Shown: positions 12,620-21,988, counted from the stretch's first letter. The stretch is 63,909 nt of DNA from an uncultured Acidobacteriota bacterium (GCA_902825985.1 CADEDC010000029.1:1-63909); one strand, 5' to 3'. The notes: a model not told the origin generated them from the letters alone. A program made the numbers and translations.

Positions 12620-12654
12620 GCGCCCGACGGCTAAGGCCCGCAAATTCAGTGTGT

Positions 12655-12660
12655 TAAAAT
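12655..12660 (+). promoter_or_regulatory. Possible -10 element for korAB (TAAAAT)
   Basis: TAAAAT differs from consensus at one position and sits in an otherwise GC-rich 109-bp gap. No convincing -35. The predicted start would fall right at the base of the following hairpin. Confidence 0.4.
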
Positions 12661-12664
12661 CGTC

Positions 12665-12704
12665 GAGGCCCGGCGGTGAGACTGTCGCCGGGCCCTCTTC
12701 TTGT
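12665..12704 (+). terminator. Hairpin between sucD and korA: sucCD terminator or korA leader structure
   Basis: Left arm GAGGCCCGGCG (12665-12675), 10-nt loop, right arm CGCCGGGCCCTC (12686-12697) with one bulged C, followed by TTCTTGT. This looks like an intrinsic terminator for sucCD. Because the TAAAAT hexamer lies just before it, it would also form the extreme 5' end of a korAB transcript. Confidence 0.6.
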
Positions 12705-12728
12705 ACGCCGCCAAAAGGAATAGGGACC

Positions 12729-14567
12729 ATGTCACCGACGGATCTTGCCGTCCATGACGGTCAGGCCACGTCGTCACGGCCACGCACTGTCAACGACTTC
12801 AGCATTCAGGTCGCGACCGTCAACGGCTCGGGCAGCCAGACCGCCAATCTCGTGCTGCTGCGCACGCTGCTGCTCATGGGCATTCCGGCGTCCGGCAAGA
12901 ACATGTTCCCGTCGAACATCGCCGGTCTGCCGACCTGGTACACCATCCGCGCCAGCCGCCGCGGCTACATCGGACGCAAGAAGGACGTCGACTTCCTCGT
13001 CGCGATGAATCCGGAGACCGCCAAGGAGGACGTCCTGACGCTCGAGCCGGGCGCCGCCGTGGTCTACGACGAGCCGCTCAAGCTCAACCTGCTGCGGTCC
13101 GATCTGACGTTCTACCCGGTGCCGTTCGACAAGCTGGTGGCGCCGGTCTGTCCCGACGCCAAGCTGCGCCGTCTCGTCCGCAACATGATCTACGACGGCA
13201 TCCTCGCGAAACTGCTGGGCATCGACCGCCGGCTGATGGAACAGGCGCTCAACAAGCAGCTCGGAAAGAAGGCCAAGGCCGTGGCGCTCAACGCCGCGGC
13301 GCTCGCCGCCGGCTGGGAGTACGCCGAGGCGAACCTGCCGAAGCAGGATCCGTTCGTCTTCGAAGCCGTCCCCGGGGCGCCGCAGAAGATTCTGATCGAC
13401 GGCAATGCCGCGGCGGCGATCGGCTGCATGATGGCCGGCGTCACCGTCGTCGCCTGGTACCCGATCACGCCCTCGTCGTCGCTGTGCGAGTCGCTGATCG
13501 GGTACATGCGGAAGTACCGCGTCGATCGGGCGACCGGCAAAGCGACGTTCGCCATTGTCCAGGCCGAGGACGAGATCGCGTCGCTCGGCATGGTCATCGG
13601 CGCCTCGTGGGCCGGCGCCCGCGCGATGACCGCGACGTCGGGCCCGGGCATCTCGCTGATGGGGGAGTTCACCGGCCTCGCCTATTACGCCGAAGTGCCG
13701 GCCGTGATCTTCGACGTCCAGCGCGTTGGGCCGTCGACCGGGCTGCCGACGCGCACCGCACAGGGCGATCTGCTCGTGACGGCGTTCCTGTCGCACGGCG
13801 ACACCCGCCATCTCCTGCTCATTCCGGCATCGGTCGACGAGTGCTACACGATGGCGATGCAGGCGTTCGATCTGGCCGAGCGCTTCCAGACCCCGGTCTT
13901 CGTGATGATGGACCTCGATCTCGGGATGAACAACTGGGAATGCGCGCCGTTCGCCTACCCCGAGACGGCGGTCGACCGCGGCAAACGGCTCGACGCCGAC
14001 ACCCTGAAGGCGATCGGCGAGTGGGGACGCTACAAGGACGTCGACGGTGACGGGATTCCGTGGCGGACGGTGCCAGGCGACGGCATGCCGCCGTTCTTCA
14101 CGCGCGGCTCCGGCCACAACCCGCGCGCCCAGTACAGCGAGCGGCCGGACGACTACGTGCAGAACGTCGACCGGCTCCGCCGCAAGTTCGAAACGGCGCG
14201 CGGCGCGATGCCGGCGCCCGAGGTCGACGTCGCCGCCGGCGCGGCGGTCGGGTTCATCGCCTATGGCACCTCGCATTGGGCGGTGGCTGAGAGCCGCGAT
14301 CAGCTGCGGGAGCAGGAGGGGCTGACGACGTCGTACCTGCGCGTGCGGTCGTACCCGTTCTCCGGCCGGATCGCCGAGTTCATCGACGCGCACGAGCGCG
14401 TCTACGTCGTCGAGCAGAACCGCGACGCCCAGCTCGCCCAGCTGCTCAGGCTGGAGCTCACGGCGGCGCAGATCGGCAAGCTGCGCAGCGTGCTGCACTA
14501 CAGCGGCCTGCCGATCGACGCGCGCAGCGTCACCGCCGACGTGCTGGCCCAGGAAGGACGGAAGTGA
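12729..14567 (+). CDS. korA: 2-oxoacid:ferredoxin oxidoreductase, fused gamma-alpha subunit (2-oxoglutarate type)
   Basis: 612 residues. Two parts are visible. An N-terminal gamma domain (about 20-210) has the Gly/Ser-rich NGSGSQTANL loop. The alpha pyrimidine-binding domain follows, with the WYPITPSSSLCESL motif around residue 247. With KorB it oxidatively decarboxylates 2-oxoglutarate to succinyl-CoA using TPP and passes electrons to ferredoxin; it can run in reverse in suitable hosts. The ATG at 12729 follows AAAAGGAATAGGG; upstream in-frame codons run through a hairpin and are rejected. Location next to sucCD supports 2-oxoglutarate rather than pyruvate. No ferredoxin gene is adjacent. 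Confidence 0.93.
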   Translation: MSPTDLAVHDGQATSSRPRTVNDFSIQVATVNGSGSQTANLVLLRTLLLMGIPASGKNMFPSNIAGLPTWYTIRASRRGYIGRKKDVDFLVAMNPETAKEDVLTLEPGAAVVYDEPLKLNLLRSDLTFYPVPFDKLVAPVCPDAKLRRLVRNMIYDGILAKLLGIDRRLMEQALNKQLGKKAKAVALNAAALAAGWEYAEANLPKQDPFVFEAVPGAPQKILIDGNAAAAIGCMMAGVTVVAWYPITPSSSLCESLIGYMRKYRVDRATGKATFAIVQAEDEIASLGMVIGASWAGARAMTATSGPGISLMGEFTGLAYYAEVPAVIFDVQRVGPSTGLPTRTAQGDLLVTAFLSHGDTRHLLLIPASVDECYTMAMQAFDLAERFQTPVFVMMDLDLGMNNWECAPFAYPETAVDRGKRLDADTLKAIGEWGRYKDVDGDGIPWRTVPGDGMPPFFTRGSGHNPRAQYSERPDDYVQNVDRLRRKFETARGAMPAPEVDVAAGAAVGFIAYGTSHWAVAESRDQLREQEGLTTSYLRVRSYPFSGRIAEFIDAHERVYVVEQNRDAQLAQLLRLELTAAQIGKLRSVLHYSGLPIDARSVTADVLAQEGRK

Positions 14568-14571
14568 ACGC

Positions 14572-15600
14572 ATGGCGACGCCGCTGAAGGTCAACCGCAT
14601 CGGGCTCGAGCCGGCCGCCTACAAGGGTGGCAAGACGACGTTGTGCGCCGGGTGCGGCCACAACGCGATCTCCGAGCGCATCGTCGAGGCGTTCTACGAG
14701 ATGGGCGTCGACCCGAGCCGGGTCGTCAAGCTGTCGGGCATCGGCTGCTCGAGCAAGAGCCCGGCCTATTTCCTTGGATCCGCACATGGCTTCAACGCCG
14801 TGCACGGCCGCATGCCGTCGGTCGGGACCGGCGCGATGCTGGCCAATCGCAGCCTGCTGGCGATTGGCGTGAGCGGTGACGGCGACACCGGCGCGATTGG
14901 CATCGGCCAGTTCGTGCACCTGATGCGCCGCAACCTGCCGATCATCTATGTCATCGAGGACAACGGCTGCTACGGCCTCACCAAGGGGCAGTTCTCGCCG
15001 ACCGCCGATGTCGGCTCGCGTCTGAAGACCGGCGGCGTCAACGAGCTGCCGCCGATCGACACCTGCACGCTGGCCATCCAGCTCGGGGCGACGTTCGTCG
15101 CACGCTCGTTCTCCGGCGACAAGAAGCAGCTGCTGTCGCTGCTGAAGGCGGCGATCGCCCACCGCGGCACCGTCATGCTCGACGTCCTGTCGCCGTGCGT
15201 GACCTTCAACGATCACGAGGGTTCGACCAAGAGCTATGCCTACGTGAAGGAGCACGACCGGGTGATCGAGGAGGTGACCTTCGTGCCGTTCTTCGAGGAC
15301 ATCACGATCGAGCACGAGCCGGGGACGACCCAGGAAGTGACGCTGCACGACGGCTCGAAGCTGTTCCTCAGGAAGCTCGGCGAGGAGTACGACCCGACCG
15401 ACAAGGGGGGGGCGCTGCAGAACCTGCTCGACTCCGAACGGCGCGGCGAGATTTCGACCGGTCTGCTGTATATCGAGCCGGACCGGCCTGACTTCATCGA
15501 GCAGTTGAATATGGTCGACGAGCCGCTGGCGACGCTGCCGCTCGAGCGGGTCCGTCCCGGCCGCGAGGCGCTGGCCGAGATCATGGACGCGCTGCTGTAG
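14572..15600 (+). CDS. korB: 2-oxoacid:ferredoxin oxidoreductase beta subunit (2-oxoglutarate type)
   Basis: 342 residues. TPP-binding subunit: CAGCGHNAISE near residue 26 is the Cys-X-X-Cys-containing start typical of beta subunits, GIGCSSKSPAYFLG follows, and GDGDTGAIGIGQFVH...EDNGCYGLTKGQ is the Mg-TPP motif. It starts 4 nt after korA, forming a two-gene operon. Together with icd, sucCD and sdhCAB it implies a TCA cycle that uses ferredoxin rather than the lipoyl 2-oxoglutarate dehydrogenase complex, at least for this locus. Confidence 0.94.
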   Translation: MATPLKVNRIGLEPAAYKGGKTTLCAGCGHNAISERIVEAFYEMGVDPSRVVKLSGIGCSSKSPAYFLGSAHGFNAVHGRMPSVGTGAMLANRSLLAIGVSGDGDTGAIGIGQFVHLMRRNLPIIYVIEDNGCYGLTKGQFSPTADVGSRLKTGGVNELPPIDTCTLAIQLGATFVARSFSGDKKQLLSLLKAAIAHRGTVMLDVLSPCVTFNDHEGSTKSYAYVKEHDRVIEEVTFVPFFEDITIEHEPGTTQEVTLHDGSKLFLRKLGEEYDPTDKGGALQNLLDSERRGEISTGLLYIEPDRPDFIEQLNMVDEPLATLPLERVRPGREALAEIMDALL

Positions 15601-15638
15601 CCGTGGTCGACCCGGCGGCCCGGCGAGCTCGGGCGGGC

Positions 15639-15836
15639 CTAGCCCTGGGTCTGGTCCTCGTTGGCGCCGATTCGGTCCTCGGCAATCGCGATCGGATCGT
15701 CCGGCAGCCCCTGGTCGTTCAGGGCGGGCGCGTTGGCGTTGCCCTGCTGCGGCCGGTCGGCGGGGTCGTCGCCTTCCACCGCGCCTTTGTGCAGGTCCTG
15801 ATCGGCGTCGGACGCCCGAGTGGGGTGGGCAGTCAT
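15639..15836 (-). CDS. Small acidic hypothetical protein
   Basis: 65 residues, hydrophilic and predicted disordered, ending in LPDDPIAIAEDRIGANEDQTQG-like sequence, rich in Asp, Gln and Ala. A strong ribosome binding site AAAGGAG lies 6-7 nt before the ATG at 15836, which is better than for most neighbours and argues it is real. Short proteins with a similar acidic C-terminus occur in other bacteria, but I know of no assigned function. It is divergent from ndk with about 65 bp between the starts. Confidence 0.6.
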   Translation of the reverse strand: MTAHPTRASDADQDLHKGAVEGDDPADRPQQGNANAPALNDQGLPDDPIAIAEDRIGANEDQTQG

Positions 15837-15889
15837 GAACGGCTCCTTTCGCGGTCCGCAGCCCGCCCGGATGACACGAACGGTCCTGC

Positions 15890-15895
15890 TATAAT
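15890..15895 (+). promoter_or_regulatory. Extended -10 element placing ndk on a leaderless mRNA
   Basis: TGC-TATAAT, then exactly 6 nt (CGCCGG), then the ndk ATG at 15902. Transcription would begin at or next to the A of the start codon, and no Shine-Dalgarno site exists. No -35 at standard spacing; the TG extension may compensate. Confidence 0.65.
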
Positions 15896-15901
15896 CGCCG
15901 G

Positions 15902-16318
15902 ATGGTTGAGCGAACGCTGGCTATCATCAAACCCGACGCGGTCGAACGCCGCCACGTCGGCAGCATCATCAGTCGTATCGAAGCGGCAGGATTCCAGATC
16001 CGTGCCATGCGCCGGATGGCGTTGAGCAAGCAGGACGCCGAGGGATTCTACGCGGTCCACAAGGCGCGCCCGTTTTTCGGCAGTCTCACGTCGTTCATGT
16101 CGTCGGGCCCGGTGGTCGTGCTCGTGCTGGAAGCGCCCGACGCCATCCGGACGTGGCGCACGCTGATGGGGGCGACCGACCCGGCCAAGGCCGACGCCGG
16201 CACCCTGCGGAAGGAGTTCGCCGAATCGATCGAACGCAACGCGACGCATGGCTCGGACGCGCCGGAGACGGCGGCGTATGAAATTGGCTACTTCTTTGCC
16301 GGTGTCGAACTGAGCTAG
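15902..16318 (+). CDS. ndk: Nucleoside diphosphate kinase
   Basis: 138 residues, the family's normal length. It transfers the terminal phosphate between nucleoside tri- and diphosphates through a phospho-His intermediate. Seen: [18 protein letters not shown] at the N-terminus and the active-site His in NATHGSD near residue 115. The start sits 6 nt after a TATAAT hexamer, so the mRNA is likely leaderless. The stop overlaps the GTG of the next gene by one base. Confidence 0.97.
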   Translation: MVERTLAIIKPDAVERRHVGSIISRIEAAGFQIRAMRRMALSKQDAEGFYAVHKARPFFGSLTSFMSSGPVVVLVLEAPDAIRTWRTLMGATDPAKADAGTLRKEFAESIERNATHGSDAPETAAYEIGYFFAGVELS

Positions 16319-16512
16319 TGGGGAAGGTTCTCGTCCTGGTCGGCCTGGGGATTGCGGCGCTGGGTGTCATCGTGATGCTCGGCGTTCCGCTCGGCCGCCT
16401 GCCCGGGGACATCGTCGTCAGACGTGGCAGCTTCTCGTTCTACTTCCCGCTTGCGACGTCCATCGTTTTGAGTATCCTGCTCACGCTCCTGATGAGTTTT
16501 CTGAGGCGCTAG
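16318..16512 (+). CDS. DUF2905 family small membrane protein
   Basis: 64 residues, GTG start overlapping the ndk stop by 1 nt. Two hydrophobic helices flank the family signature LGRLPGDIVVRRGSFSFYFPL, and the second helix reads TSIVLSILLTLLMSFL. Function unknown for the family. The overlap with ndk and the 24-bp gap to dcd suggest an ndk-DUF2905-dcd transcription unit linking it to nucleotide metabolism by location only. Confidence 0.85.
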   Translation: MGKVLVLVGLGIAALGVIVMLGVPLGRLPGDIVVRRGSFSFYFPLATSIVLSILLTLLMSFLRR

Positions 16513-16536
16513 GCCCGCGAACCCCGAGACCGACTG

Positions 16537-17097
16537 ATGGCGATTAAGAGCGACAGGTGGATCCGCCGGATGGCCGTCGAGCACGGCATGATCGAGCCGT
16601 TCGAGGACCGTCAGGTGCGCAGCGGCGTGATTTCCTATGGCGTGTCGTCCTACGGCTATGACATCCGGGTCGCCGACGAGTTCAAGGTCTTCACCAACAT
16701 CAACAACACGGTGATCGACCCCAAGTCGTTCGACCCGCGGTCGTTCGTCGACCTCAAGACCGACGTCTGCATCGTCCCGCCGAACTCGTTCGCGCTGGCG
16801 CGCACCATCGAGTACTTCCGGATTCCACGCGACGTGCTGACGGTGTGCCTCGGTAAGTCCACCTACGCGCGCTGCGGCATCATCGTCAACGTGACGCCGT
16901 TCGAGCCCGAGTGGGAAGGAACGGCGACCCTCGAGATCTCGAACACCACGCCGCTGCCGGCGAAGATCTACGCCAACGAGGGGATCGCGCAGGTGCTGTT
17001 CTTCCAGAGCGACGAGCCGTGCGAGATTTCGTACCGCGACAAGGGCGGCAAGTACCAGGCCCAGCTCGAGGTGACCCTCCCGCGCATGGAGAAATAA
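16537..17097 (+). CDS. dcd: dCTP deaminase
   Basis: 186 residues. Deaminates dCTP to dUTP for thymidylate synthesis, as a homotrimer. Seen: [13 protein letters not shown] near residue 37, [17 protein letters not shown] and [20 protein letters not shown], the last containing the catalytic Glu. Nothing in the sequence shows a fused dUTPase function; mono- and bifunctional forms differ by few residues and I cannot decide between them firmly. Three nt separate it from the carbonic anhydrase-like gene. Confidence 0.95.
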   Translation: MAIKSDRWIRRMAVEHGMIEPFEDRQVRSGVISYGVSSYGYDIRVADEFKVFTNINNTVIDPKSFDPRSFVDLKTDVCIVPPNSFALARTIEYFRIPRDVLTVCLGKSTYARCGIIVNVTPFEPEWEGTATLEISNTTPLPAKIYANEGIAQVLFFQSDEPCEISYRDKGGKYQAQLEVTLPRMEK

Positions 17098-17100
17098 CCG

Positions 17101-17613
17101 ATGGAGCGAGCCCATCGGGGGCGGTTCCCGCGCGTGCATGCCTCAGCGTTCATCGACGACAGCGCTCAGGTCATTGGCGACGTCGAGATCGGCGAGGACA
17201 GCAGCGTCTGGATGGCGGTCGTGATTCGCGGCGACGTCAACCACATCCGCATCGGGCGGCGGACCAACGTCCAGGATGGCACCATTGTCCATGTCATGAA
17301 GGACACCCACCCGACGATTGTCGGCGACGAGGTGACGATTGGGCATGCGGCGGTGATCCACGGCTGCACCATCGAGGACCGGTGTCTCGTGGGCATGGGC
17401 GCGATCCTCCTGAACGGGTGCCGCATCGGCACCGGCTCGATCGTGGCCGCCGGATCGCTGGTCCCCGAGGGGATGATCGTGCCGCCGCGGTCGCTGGTCA
17501 TGGGCAGCCCGGCGAAGGTGAAGCGTGCCCTGGGTGACGAGGCGGCCGCCGAGATCCAGATGTACGCCGACAGATACGTCCACTACCGGCTCGACTACAT
17601 GGGGCAGCACTAG
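17101..17613 (+). CDS. Gamma carbonic anhydrase-like left-handed beta-helix protein
   Basis: 170 residues built of hexapeptide repeats (for example VIGDVEIGEDSSVW, VTIGHAAVIHGCTIED). The three zinc-ligand His positions of gamma-class enzymes are present in the HPTIVGDEVTIGHAAVIHGC region. The family (YrdA/PaaY-like) binds metal, and some members hydrate CO2; activity here is unproven. It is packed between dcd and hisS with gaps of 3 nt on each side, so probably co-transcribed. Confidence 0.88.
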   Translation: MERAHRGRFPRVHASAFIDDSAQVIGDVEIGEDSSVWMAVVIRGDVNHIRIGRRTNVQDGTIVHVMKDTHPTIVGDEVTIGHAAVIHGCTIEDRCLVGMGAILLNGCRIGTGSIVAAGSLVPEGMIVPPRSLVMGSPAKVKRALGDEAAAEIQMYADRYVHYRLDYMGQH

Positions 17614-17616
17614 CCG

Positions 17617-18957
17617 ATGGCCGGCACACAGCCCGCGCGCGGCACGCGCGATTTTCTCCCCGACGACATCCGCCGCCGCGAGTACGTCGTCCGCATCGTG
17701 CGCGAGGTCTACGAGCGCTACGGCTTCGAGCCGCTCGAGACGCCGGCGTTCGAGAACATCGAGACGTTGCTCGGGAAGTACGGCGACGAGGGCAACCAGC
17801 TCATTTTCAAGATCCTGCGGCGCGGCGAGCACGAGGGCAAAGGCGACGCCGACCTGGCATTGCGTTACGACCTGACGGTGCCGCTGGCCCGCGTCGTCGC
17901 CCAGTACCAGAACGAACTGCCGCGCTTCTTCAAGCGCTATCAGATTCAACCGGTGTGGCGTGCCGACCGGCCGGCGCGCGGCCGGTTTCGCGAGTTCTAC
18001 CAGTGCGACATCGATGCGATCGGCACGACCTCGGCGACCGTCGAGGCCGAGCTGCTGGCCGCCGTCAGTGACGTGCTCGGCCGGCTCGGATTCGAAGACT
18101 TCACGATCCGCCTGAACGACCGGCGGGTGCTCACGGCGCTGCTCGAGAGTTTCGGCATCCCGGCGCCGCAGCATGCCGACACGCTCGTCGGCATCGACAA
18201 GCTGGACAAGATCGGCAGCGATGGTGTCAGGCGCGAACTGGAGTCACGCGGCGTCGACGCGACCGCGGTTGCCGCCTGCACCGGGTTCTTCGCCGGGTTT
18301 CCGCTGCGGCGCGACGCGCGAGCCGACGCCCTGGCGTCGCTGAGCGCCCAGATCGGGGACGCGGCGGCGCAGCCGCTCAGCGATCTGCTCGCACTCGCCG
18401 ATCGCACCGCGGCCGGCCCGCGCCTGCTGGTCGACCCGAGTCTGGCCCGCGGCCTGTCGTACTACACCGGCGCCATCATGGAGATCGCGGTGCCCGACCT
18501 GGCCGGCAGTCTGGGCGGCGGCGGTCGCTACGACAACCTGATCGGCATGTTCCTCGGCCGCGACATTCCGGCCTGTGGCTTCTCGCTGGGGCTCGAGCGG
18601 ATTATCGTCGTGATGACCGAGCGCCACATGTTCCCGGCCAGGGTGTCGCGCGGCGCCGCCGACGTGATGGTGGTGTTCCTGGCCGACCAGCTGCGCAGCG
18701 AGGCGCTGGCGCTCGCGGCGGAGTTGCGGGCGCAGCAGTTGCGGGTCGACGTCTACCCCGAGGCGGCCCGCAAGCTCGAGAAGCCGCTCAAGTACGCCGG
18801 CAGCCGGCAGGTGCCGGTCATGGCGATCGTCGGCGAGGATGAATGGGCGCGCGGTGAGGTCACCGTGCGCGATCTGCAGACGCGCGAGCAGCAGAGCCCG
18901 GCCCGGTCGGTGGCCGCCATGCGGATTGCGGAGATCGTCCGGCTGGTCCCGACGTAG
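17617..18957 (+). CDS. hisS: Histidyl-tRNA synthetase
   Basis: 446 residues, class II synthetase. Seen: ARGTRDFLPDDIRRREYV at the N-terminus, motif 2 with FKRYQIQPVWRADRPARG, the histidine-specific segment GGGGRYDNLIGMF, motif 3 FSLGLERII, and a C-terminal anticodon-binding domain from about 335. It attaches His to tRNA-His. Last gene of the ndk-DUF2905-dcd-CA-hisS run; aspS follows 79 bp later with its own promoter-like hexamer. Confidence 0.97.
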   Translation: MAGTQPARGTRDFLPDDIRRREYVVRIVREVYERYGFEPLETPAFENIETLLGKYGDEGNQLIFKILRRGEHEGKGDADLALRYDLTVPLARVVAQYQNELPRFFKRYQIQPVWRADRPARGRFREFYQCDIDAIGTTSATVEAELLAAVSDVLGRLGFEDFTIRLNDRRVLTALLESFGIPAPQHADTLVGIDKLDKIGSDGVRRELESRGVDATAVAACTGFFAGFPLRRDARADALASLSAQIGDAAAQPLSDLLALADRTAAGPRLLVDPSLARGLSYYTGAIMEIAVPDLAGSLGGGGRYDNLIGMFLGRDIPACGFSLGLERIIVVMTERHMFPARVSRGAADVMVVFLADQLRSEALALAAELRAQQLRVDVYPEAARKLEKPLKYAGSRQVPVMAIVGEDEWARGEVTVRDLQTREQQSPARSVAAMRIAEIVRLVPT

Positions 18958-19024
18958 GTGACCGCCGGCACGCCGCGATGTCGGTCGTGCACGTAACGTG
19001 CGTTCGTCATTCGGATTTCCTGGG

Positions 19025-19030
19025 CATTGT
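19025..19030 (+). promoter_or_regulatory. -10-like hexamer 6 nt before aspS
   Basis: CATTGT, then CTCGTC, then the ATG at 19037. The match to TATAAT is only moderate, but the 6-nt spacing is the same as in ndk, the SLOG-like gene, the aldo/keto reductase and sua5, and no Shine-Dalgarno site is present. Confidence 0.35.
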
Positions 19031-19036
19031 CTCGTC

Positions 19037-20800
19037 ATGGCTGAACCTCTCGGCGACTGGAAACGCACCCACACCTGTGGCGCCCTCCGGCCCTCGGATG
19101 TGGGCGCATCGGTGGTGCTGCTCGGCTGGGTACACCGCGTCCGCGATCTCGGCGGTGTGCTCTTTCTCGACATCCGTGACCGTGCCGGTGTCTCGCAGGT
19201 CGTCGTCCGCGACGATGAGCGGTTGCTGGCGGTCGCCAAACGGCTGCGCCCCGAGTTCGTCGTCGGCATCGCCGGCGTCGTCGAGCCACGCACCGAGGAG
19301 ACGGTCAACGCCAAGCTCCCGACCGGGCAGGTGGAAGTGCTCGCGGCGGACATTCGGCTCCTGAACGAGGCGAGGACGCCGCCGTTCCAGATTGCCGAGG
19401 ACTCGCCGGTCTCGGAAGACGTCCGCCTGAAGTATCGCTACCTGGACCTGCGCCGGCCGCGGCTGCAGTACAACCTCGGCCTGCGCCATCGCGTCGCGTT
19501 CGCGACGCGCGAGTACTTCAACGCGCACGGCTTCTGGGAGATTGAAACGCCGATCCTGACCAAGTCGACGCCGGAAGGGGCGCGTGACTATCTGGTGCCG
19601 AGCCGCGTGCATGCCGGCGAGTTCTACGCGCTGCCGCAGTCGCCGCAGATCTTCAAGCAGATCCTGATGATTGCCGGCACCGATCGCTATTTCCAGATCA
19701 CGCGCTGCTTCCGCGACGAAGACCTGCGCGCCGATCGCCAGCCGGAGTTCACGCAGATCGACGTCGAGATCTCGTTCGCGTCGATGGAGCTCGTGTTCGG
19801 TCTCATCGAGCCGCTCGTCGCCCGCATCTTCAAGGAGATCGGCCGCGACGTCACCACGCCGTTCCGCCGGATGCCGTACGCGGAGGCGATGGCGCGGTAC
19901 GGCTCGGACAAGCCGGACGTCCGCTGCGGGCTCGAGATCACCGAGCTGTCGGACGCGTTCCGGGCGTCCGAGTTCCGGGTGTTCACGAAGATCCTGTCGG
20001 AAGGCGGCGTCATCCGCGGCATCACCGTGCCCGGCGGCAACAAGTACACGCGCAGTCAGATCGACCTGCTCGGCGACGTGGCGAAGCAGCTGGGCTTCTC
20101 CGGCCTCATCTGGGCGCGCCCGGGCGAGCCGCCCGTGAGTTCGGTGAAGGCGCTGACCGAAGGGGAGCTCCGCCGGGCGTTCGAGCTGGCCGGAGCCGGT
20201 CCGGATGACCTGCTGTTGATCGCCGGCGGTCCAGGCGAGCACACGTCGAAGCTGCTCGGTCAGCTGCGTTTGCACGTCGCCAGGAAGGAGGATCTGCTGC
20301 AGCCCGACAATTTCCAGTTCCTCTGGGTCACGGATTTCCCGCTGCTGGAGTGGAGTGGGGAAGACCAGCGCTGGTTCTCGATGCACCATCCGTTCACGTC
20401 GCCGCTCGACGAGGACATCGGCAAGCTGGACGGCGACCCGGGCGCCGTCCGCGCCAAGGCCTATGACCTGGTGCTGAACGGCAGCGAGATTGGCGGCGGC
20501 AGCATCCGTATCCACGATGCGGCGCTGCAGGCCCGCATGTTCCAGCGGCTCGGCATTTCGGACGAGGAGGCGAAGCTGCGCTTCGGCTTCTTCCTGGAGG
20601 CGCTGGAGTATGGGACGCCACCGCACGGCGGCATTGCCCTCGGGTTGGACCGCATCGTCGCGCTGCTGGCGGGTGAGGCGTCGATTCGGGAGGTCATTGC
20701 GTTCCCGAAGACAGCGGCGGCGGTCGACCTGATGGCCGACGCCCCGTCCACCGTCGATGCCCGGCAGCTGCGCGAACTGCACTTGCGGATTCACAAGTAA
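19037..20800 (+). CDS. aspS: Aspartyl-tRNA synthetase (bacterial type)
   Basis: 587 residues. N-terminal OB-fold anticodon domain (GWVHRVRDLGGVLFLDIRD), class II catalytic core with FRDEDLRADRQPEFTQIDVE (motif 2 region) and GIALGLDRIVALLAG (motif 3), and the inserted GAD domain of bacterial AspRS between them. It charges tRNA-Asp. Whether it also mischarges tRNA-Asn cannot be settled here. The start at 19037 (MAEPLGDW) gives the family N-terminus; the 13 extra in-frame codons upstream include the promoter-like hexamer. Confidence 0.97.
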   Translation: MAEPLGDWKRTHTCGALRPSDVGASVVLLGWVHRVRDLGGVLFLDIRDRAGVSQVVVRDDERLLAVAKRLRPEFVVGIAGVVEPRTEETVNAKLPTGQVEVLAADIRLLNEARTPPFQIAEDSPVSEDVRLKYRYLDLRRPRLQYNLGLRHRVAFATREYFNAHGFWEIETPILTKSTPEGARDYLVPSRVHAGEFYALPQSPQIFKQILMIAGTDRYFQITRCFRDEDLRADRQPEFTQIDVEISFASMELVFGLIEPLVARIFKEIGRDVTTPFRRMPYAEAMARYGSDKPDVRCGLEITELSDAFRASEFRVFTKILSEGGVIRGITVPGGNKYTRSQIDLLGDVAKQLGFSGLIWARPGEPPVSSVKALTEGELRRAFELAGAGPDDLLLIAGGPGEHTSKLLGQLRLHVARKEDLLQPDNFQFLWVTDFPLLEWSGEDQRWFSMHHPFTSPLDEDIGKLDGDPGAVRAKAYDLVLNGSEIGGGSIRIHDAALQARMFQRLGISDEEAKLRFGFFLEALEYGTPPHGGIALGLDRIVALLAGEASIREVIAFPKTAAAVDLMADAPSTVDARQLRELHLRIHK

Positions 20801-20964
20801 GGCGGGTATCATTTCCAAGTAAACGCATGTCCTGTAACGAGATAGGTCGTTGCAGGGAGATTGCGGACCAGGCAGGAGCACGACCCCGGGGTCGCCACGC
20901 GCGCGTCGGCCCCGCCCCTCGCCCGCCCAGGGTGGCCTGAGCGCGTCGAGGGCCGAAACCATTC
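20801..20964. other. 164-bp gap between aspS and phoH
   Basis: No gene recognised. TATCAT at 20807-20812 could be a -10 element for the phoH operon, giving a leader of about 145 nt. No strong hairpin was seen by eye. Confidence 0.3.
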
Positions 20965-21984
20965 ATGAGAAAACTCACGGTCCCGGAAACCGCCATCGCG
21001 ACGCTCTTCGGCTCGTACGACGAGAACCTCAAACACCTCGAAGCGAATTTCGACGTCCGCATCCGGACGCAGGGACACGAGCTGACGATCGACGGCCCCG
21101 ACGCCGGCGTCGAGAAGGCGGAGCGCGTGCTCGCCGACCTCGGCGCCATCCTGCGCGACGGCCACAAGCTGTCACATTCCGACGTGAAGACCGCTGTCGA
21201 TCTCGTCGCCCGCGACGCGACGGTCGATCTGCGCGACCATTTCCTGAATGGCAGCGTCACGCCGGCCGGGCGCCGGCGCGTCGCGCCGAAGTCCATCAAT
21301 CAGCGGCGCTATCTCGAGGCGATCGACAGCCACGACATCGTGTTCGGCGTCGGACCGGCGGGCACCGGCAAGACCTACCTGGCGATGGCGCAGGCGGTGT
21401 CGTTCCTCGTCGCGAAGAAGGTCAACCGCATCATCCTGGCGCGACCGGCGGTGGAAGCCGGCGAGAAGCTCGGGTTCCTGCCGGGCGACCTGCAGGAGAA
21501 GGTGAATCCCTACCTGCGGCCGCTCTATGACGCGCTCTACGACATGCTCGACAGCGAGCGCGTCGCCCGGTATCTCGAACGCGGCACCATCGAGATTGCG
21601 CCCATCGCGTTCATGCGGGGCCGGACGTTGAACGATTCCTTCGTCATTCTCGACGAGGCGCAGAACACCACGTCGGAGCAGATGAAGATGTTCCTGACGC
21701 GGCTGGGATTCGGCAGCAAGGCCGTCGTGACCGGGGACGTGACGCAGATCGACCTGCCCACCGGCAGGCAGTCCGGTCTCATCGAGGCGATCCGGGTGGT
21801 CGGCGGCATCGACGGGATCTCGTTCATCCACTTCGACGATCGCGACGTCGTCCGTCACAAGCTCGTGCAGCAGATCGTGCGTGCCTACGAGTCGTATTCG
21901 AACGGCGGCGGGCGGCCCGCGGCCGACGGGCGGCCGGTGGCCGCGAGTGCCACGGACACCGACGGCAGCCGGCGATCGTCCTGA
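20965..21984 (+). CDS. PhoH family ATPase (YbeZ-like)
   Basis: 339 residues. A short N-terminal KH-like RNA-binding region (about 25-75) precedes the P-loop ATPase core with [13 protein letters not shown] (Walker A, about 132-144) and [11 protein letters not shown] (Walker B). The protein is thought to act in RNA metabolism together with YbeY, whose gene follows directly 4 nt downstream here, as in many bacteria. The C-terminal 30 residues are a low-complexity Gly/Ala/Arg tail. Confidence 0.93.
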   Translation: MRKLTVPETAIATLFGSYDENLKHLEANFDVRIRTQGHELTIDGPDAGVEKAERVLADLGAILRDGHKLSHSDVKTAVDLVARDATVDLRDHFLNGSVTPAGRRRVAPKSINQRRYLEAIDSHDIVFGVGPAGTGKTYLAMAQAVSFLVAKKVNRIILARPAVEAGEKLGFLPGDLQEKVNPYLRPLYDALYDMLDSERVARYLERGTIEIAPIAFMRGRTLNDSFVILDEAQNTTSEQMKMFLTRLGFGSKAVVTGDVTQIDLPTGRQSGLIEAIRVVGGIDGISFIHFDDRDVVRHKLVQQIVRAYESYSNGGGRPAADGRPVAASATDTDGSRRSS

Positions 21985-21988
21985 CGCG

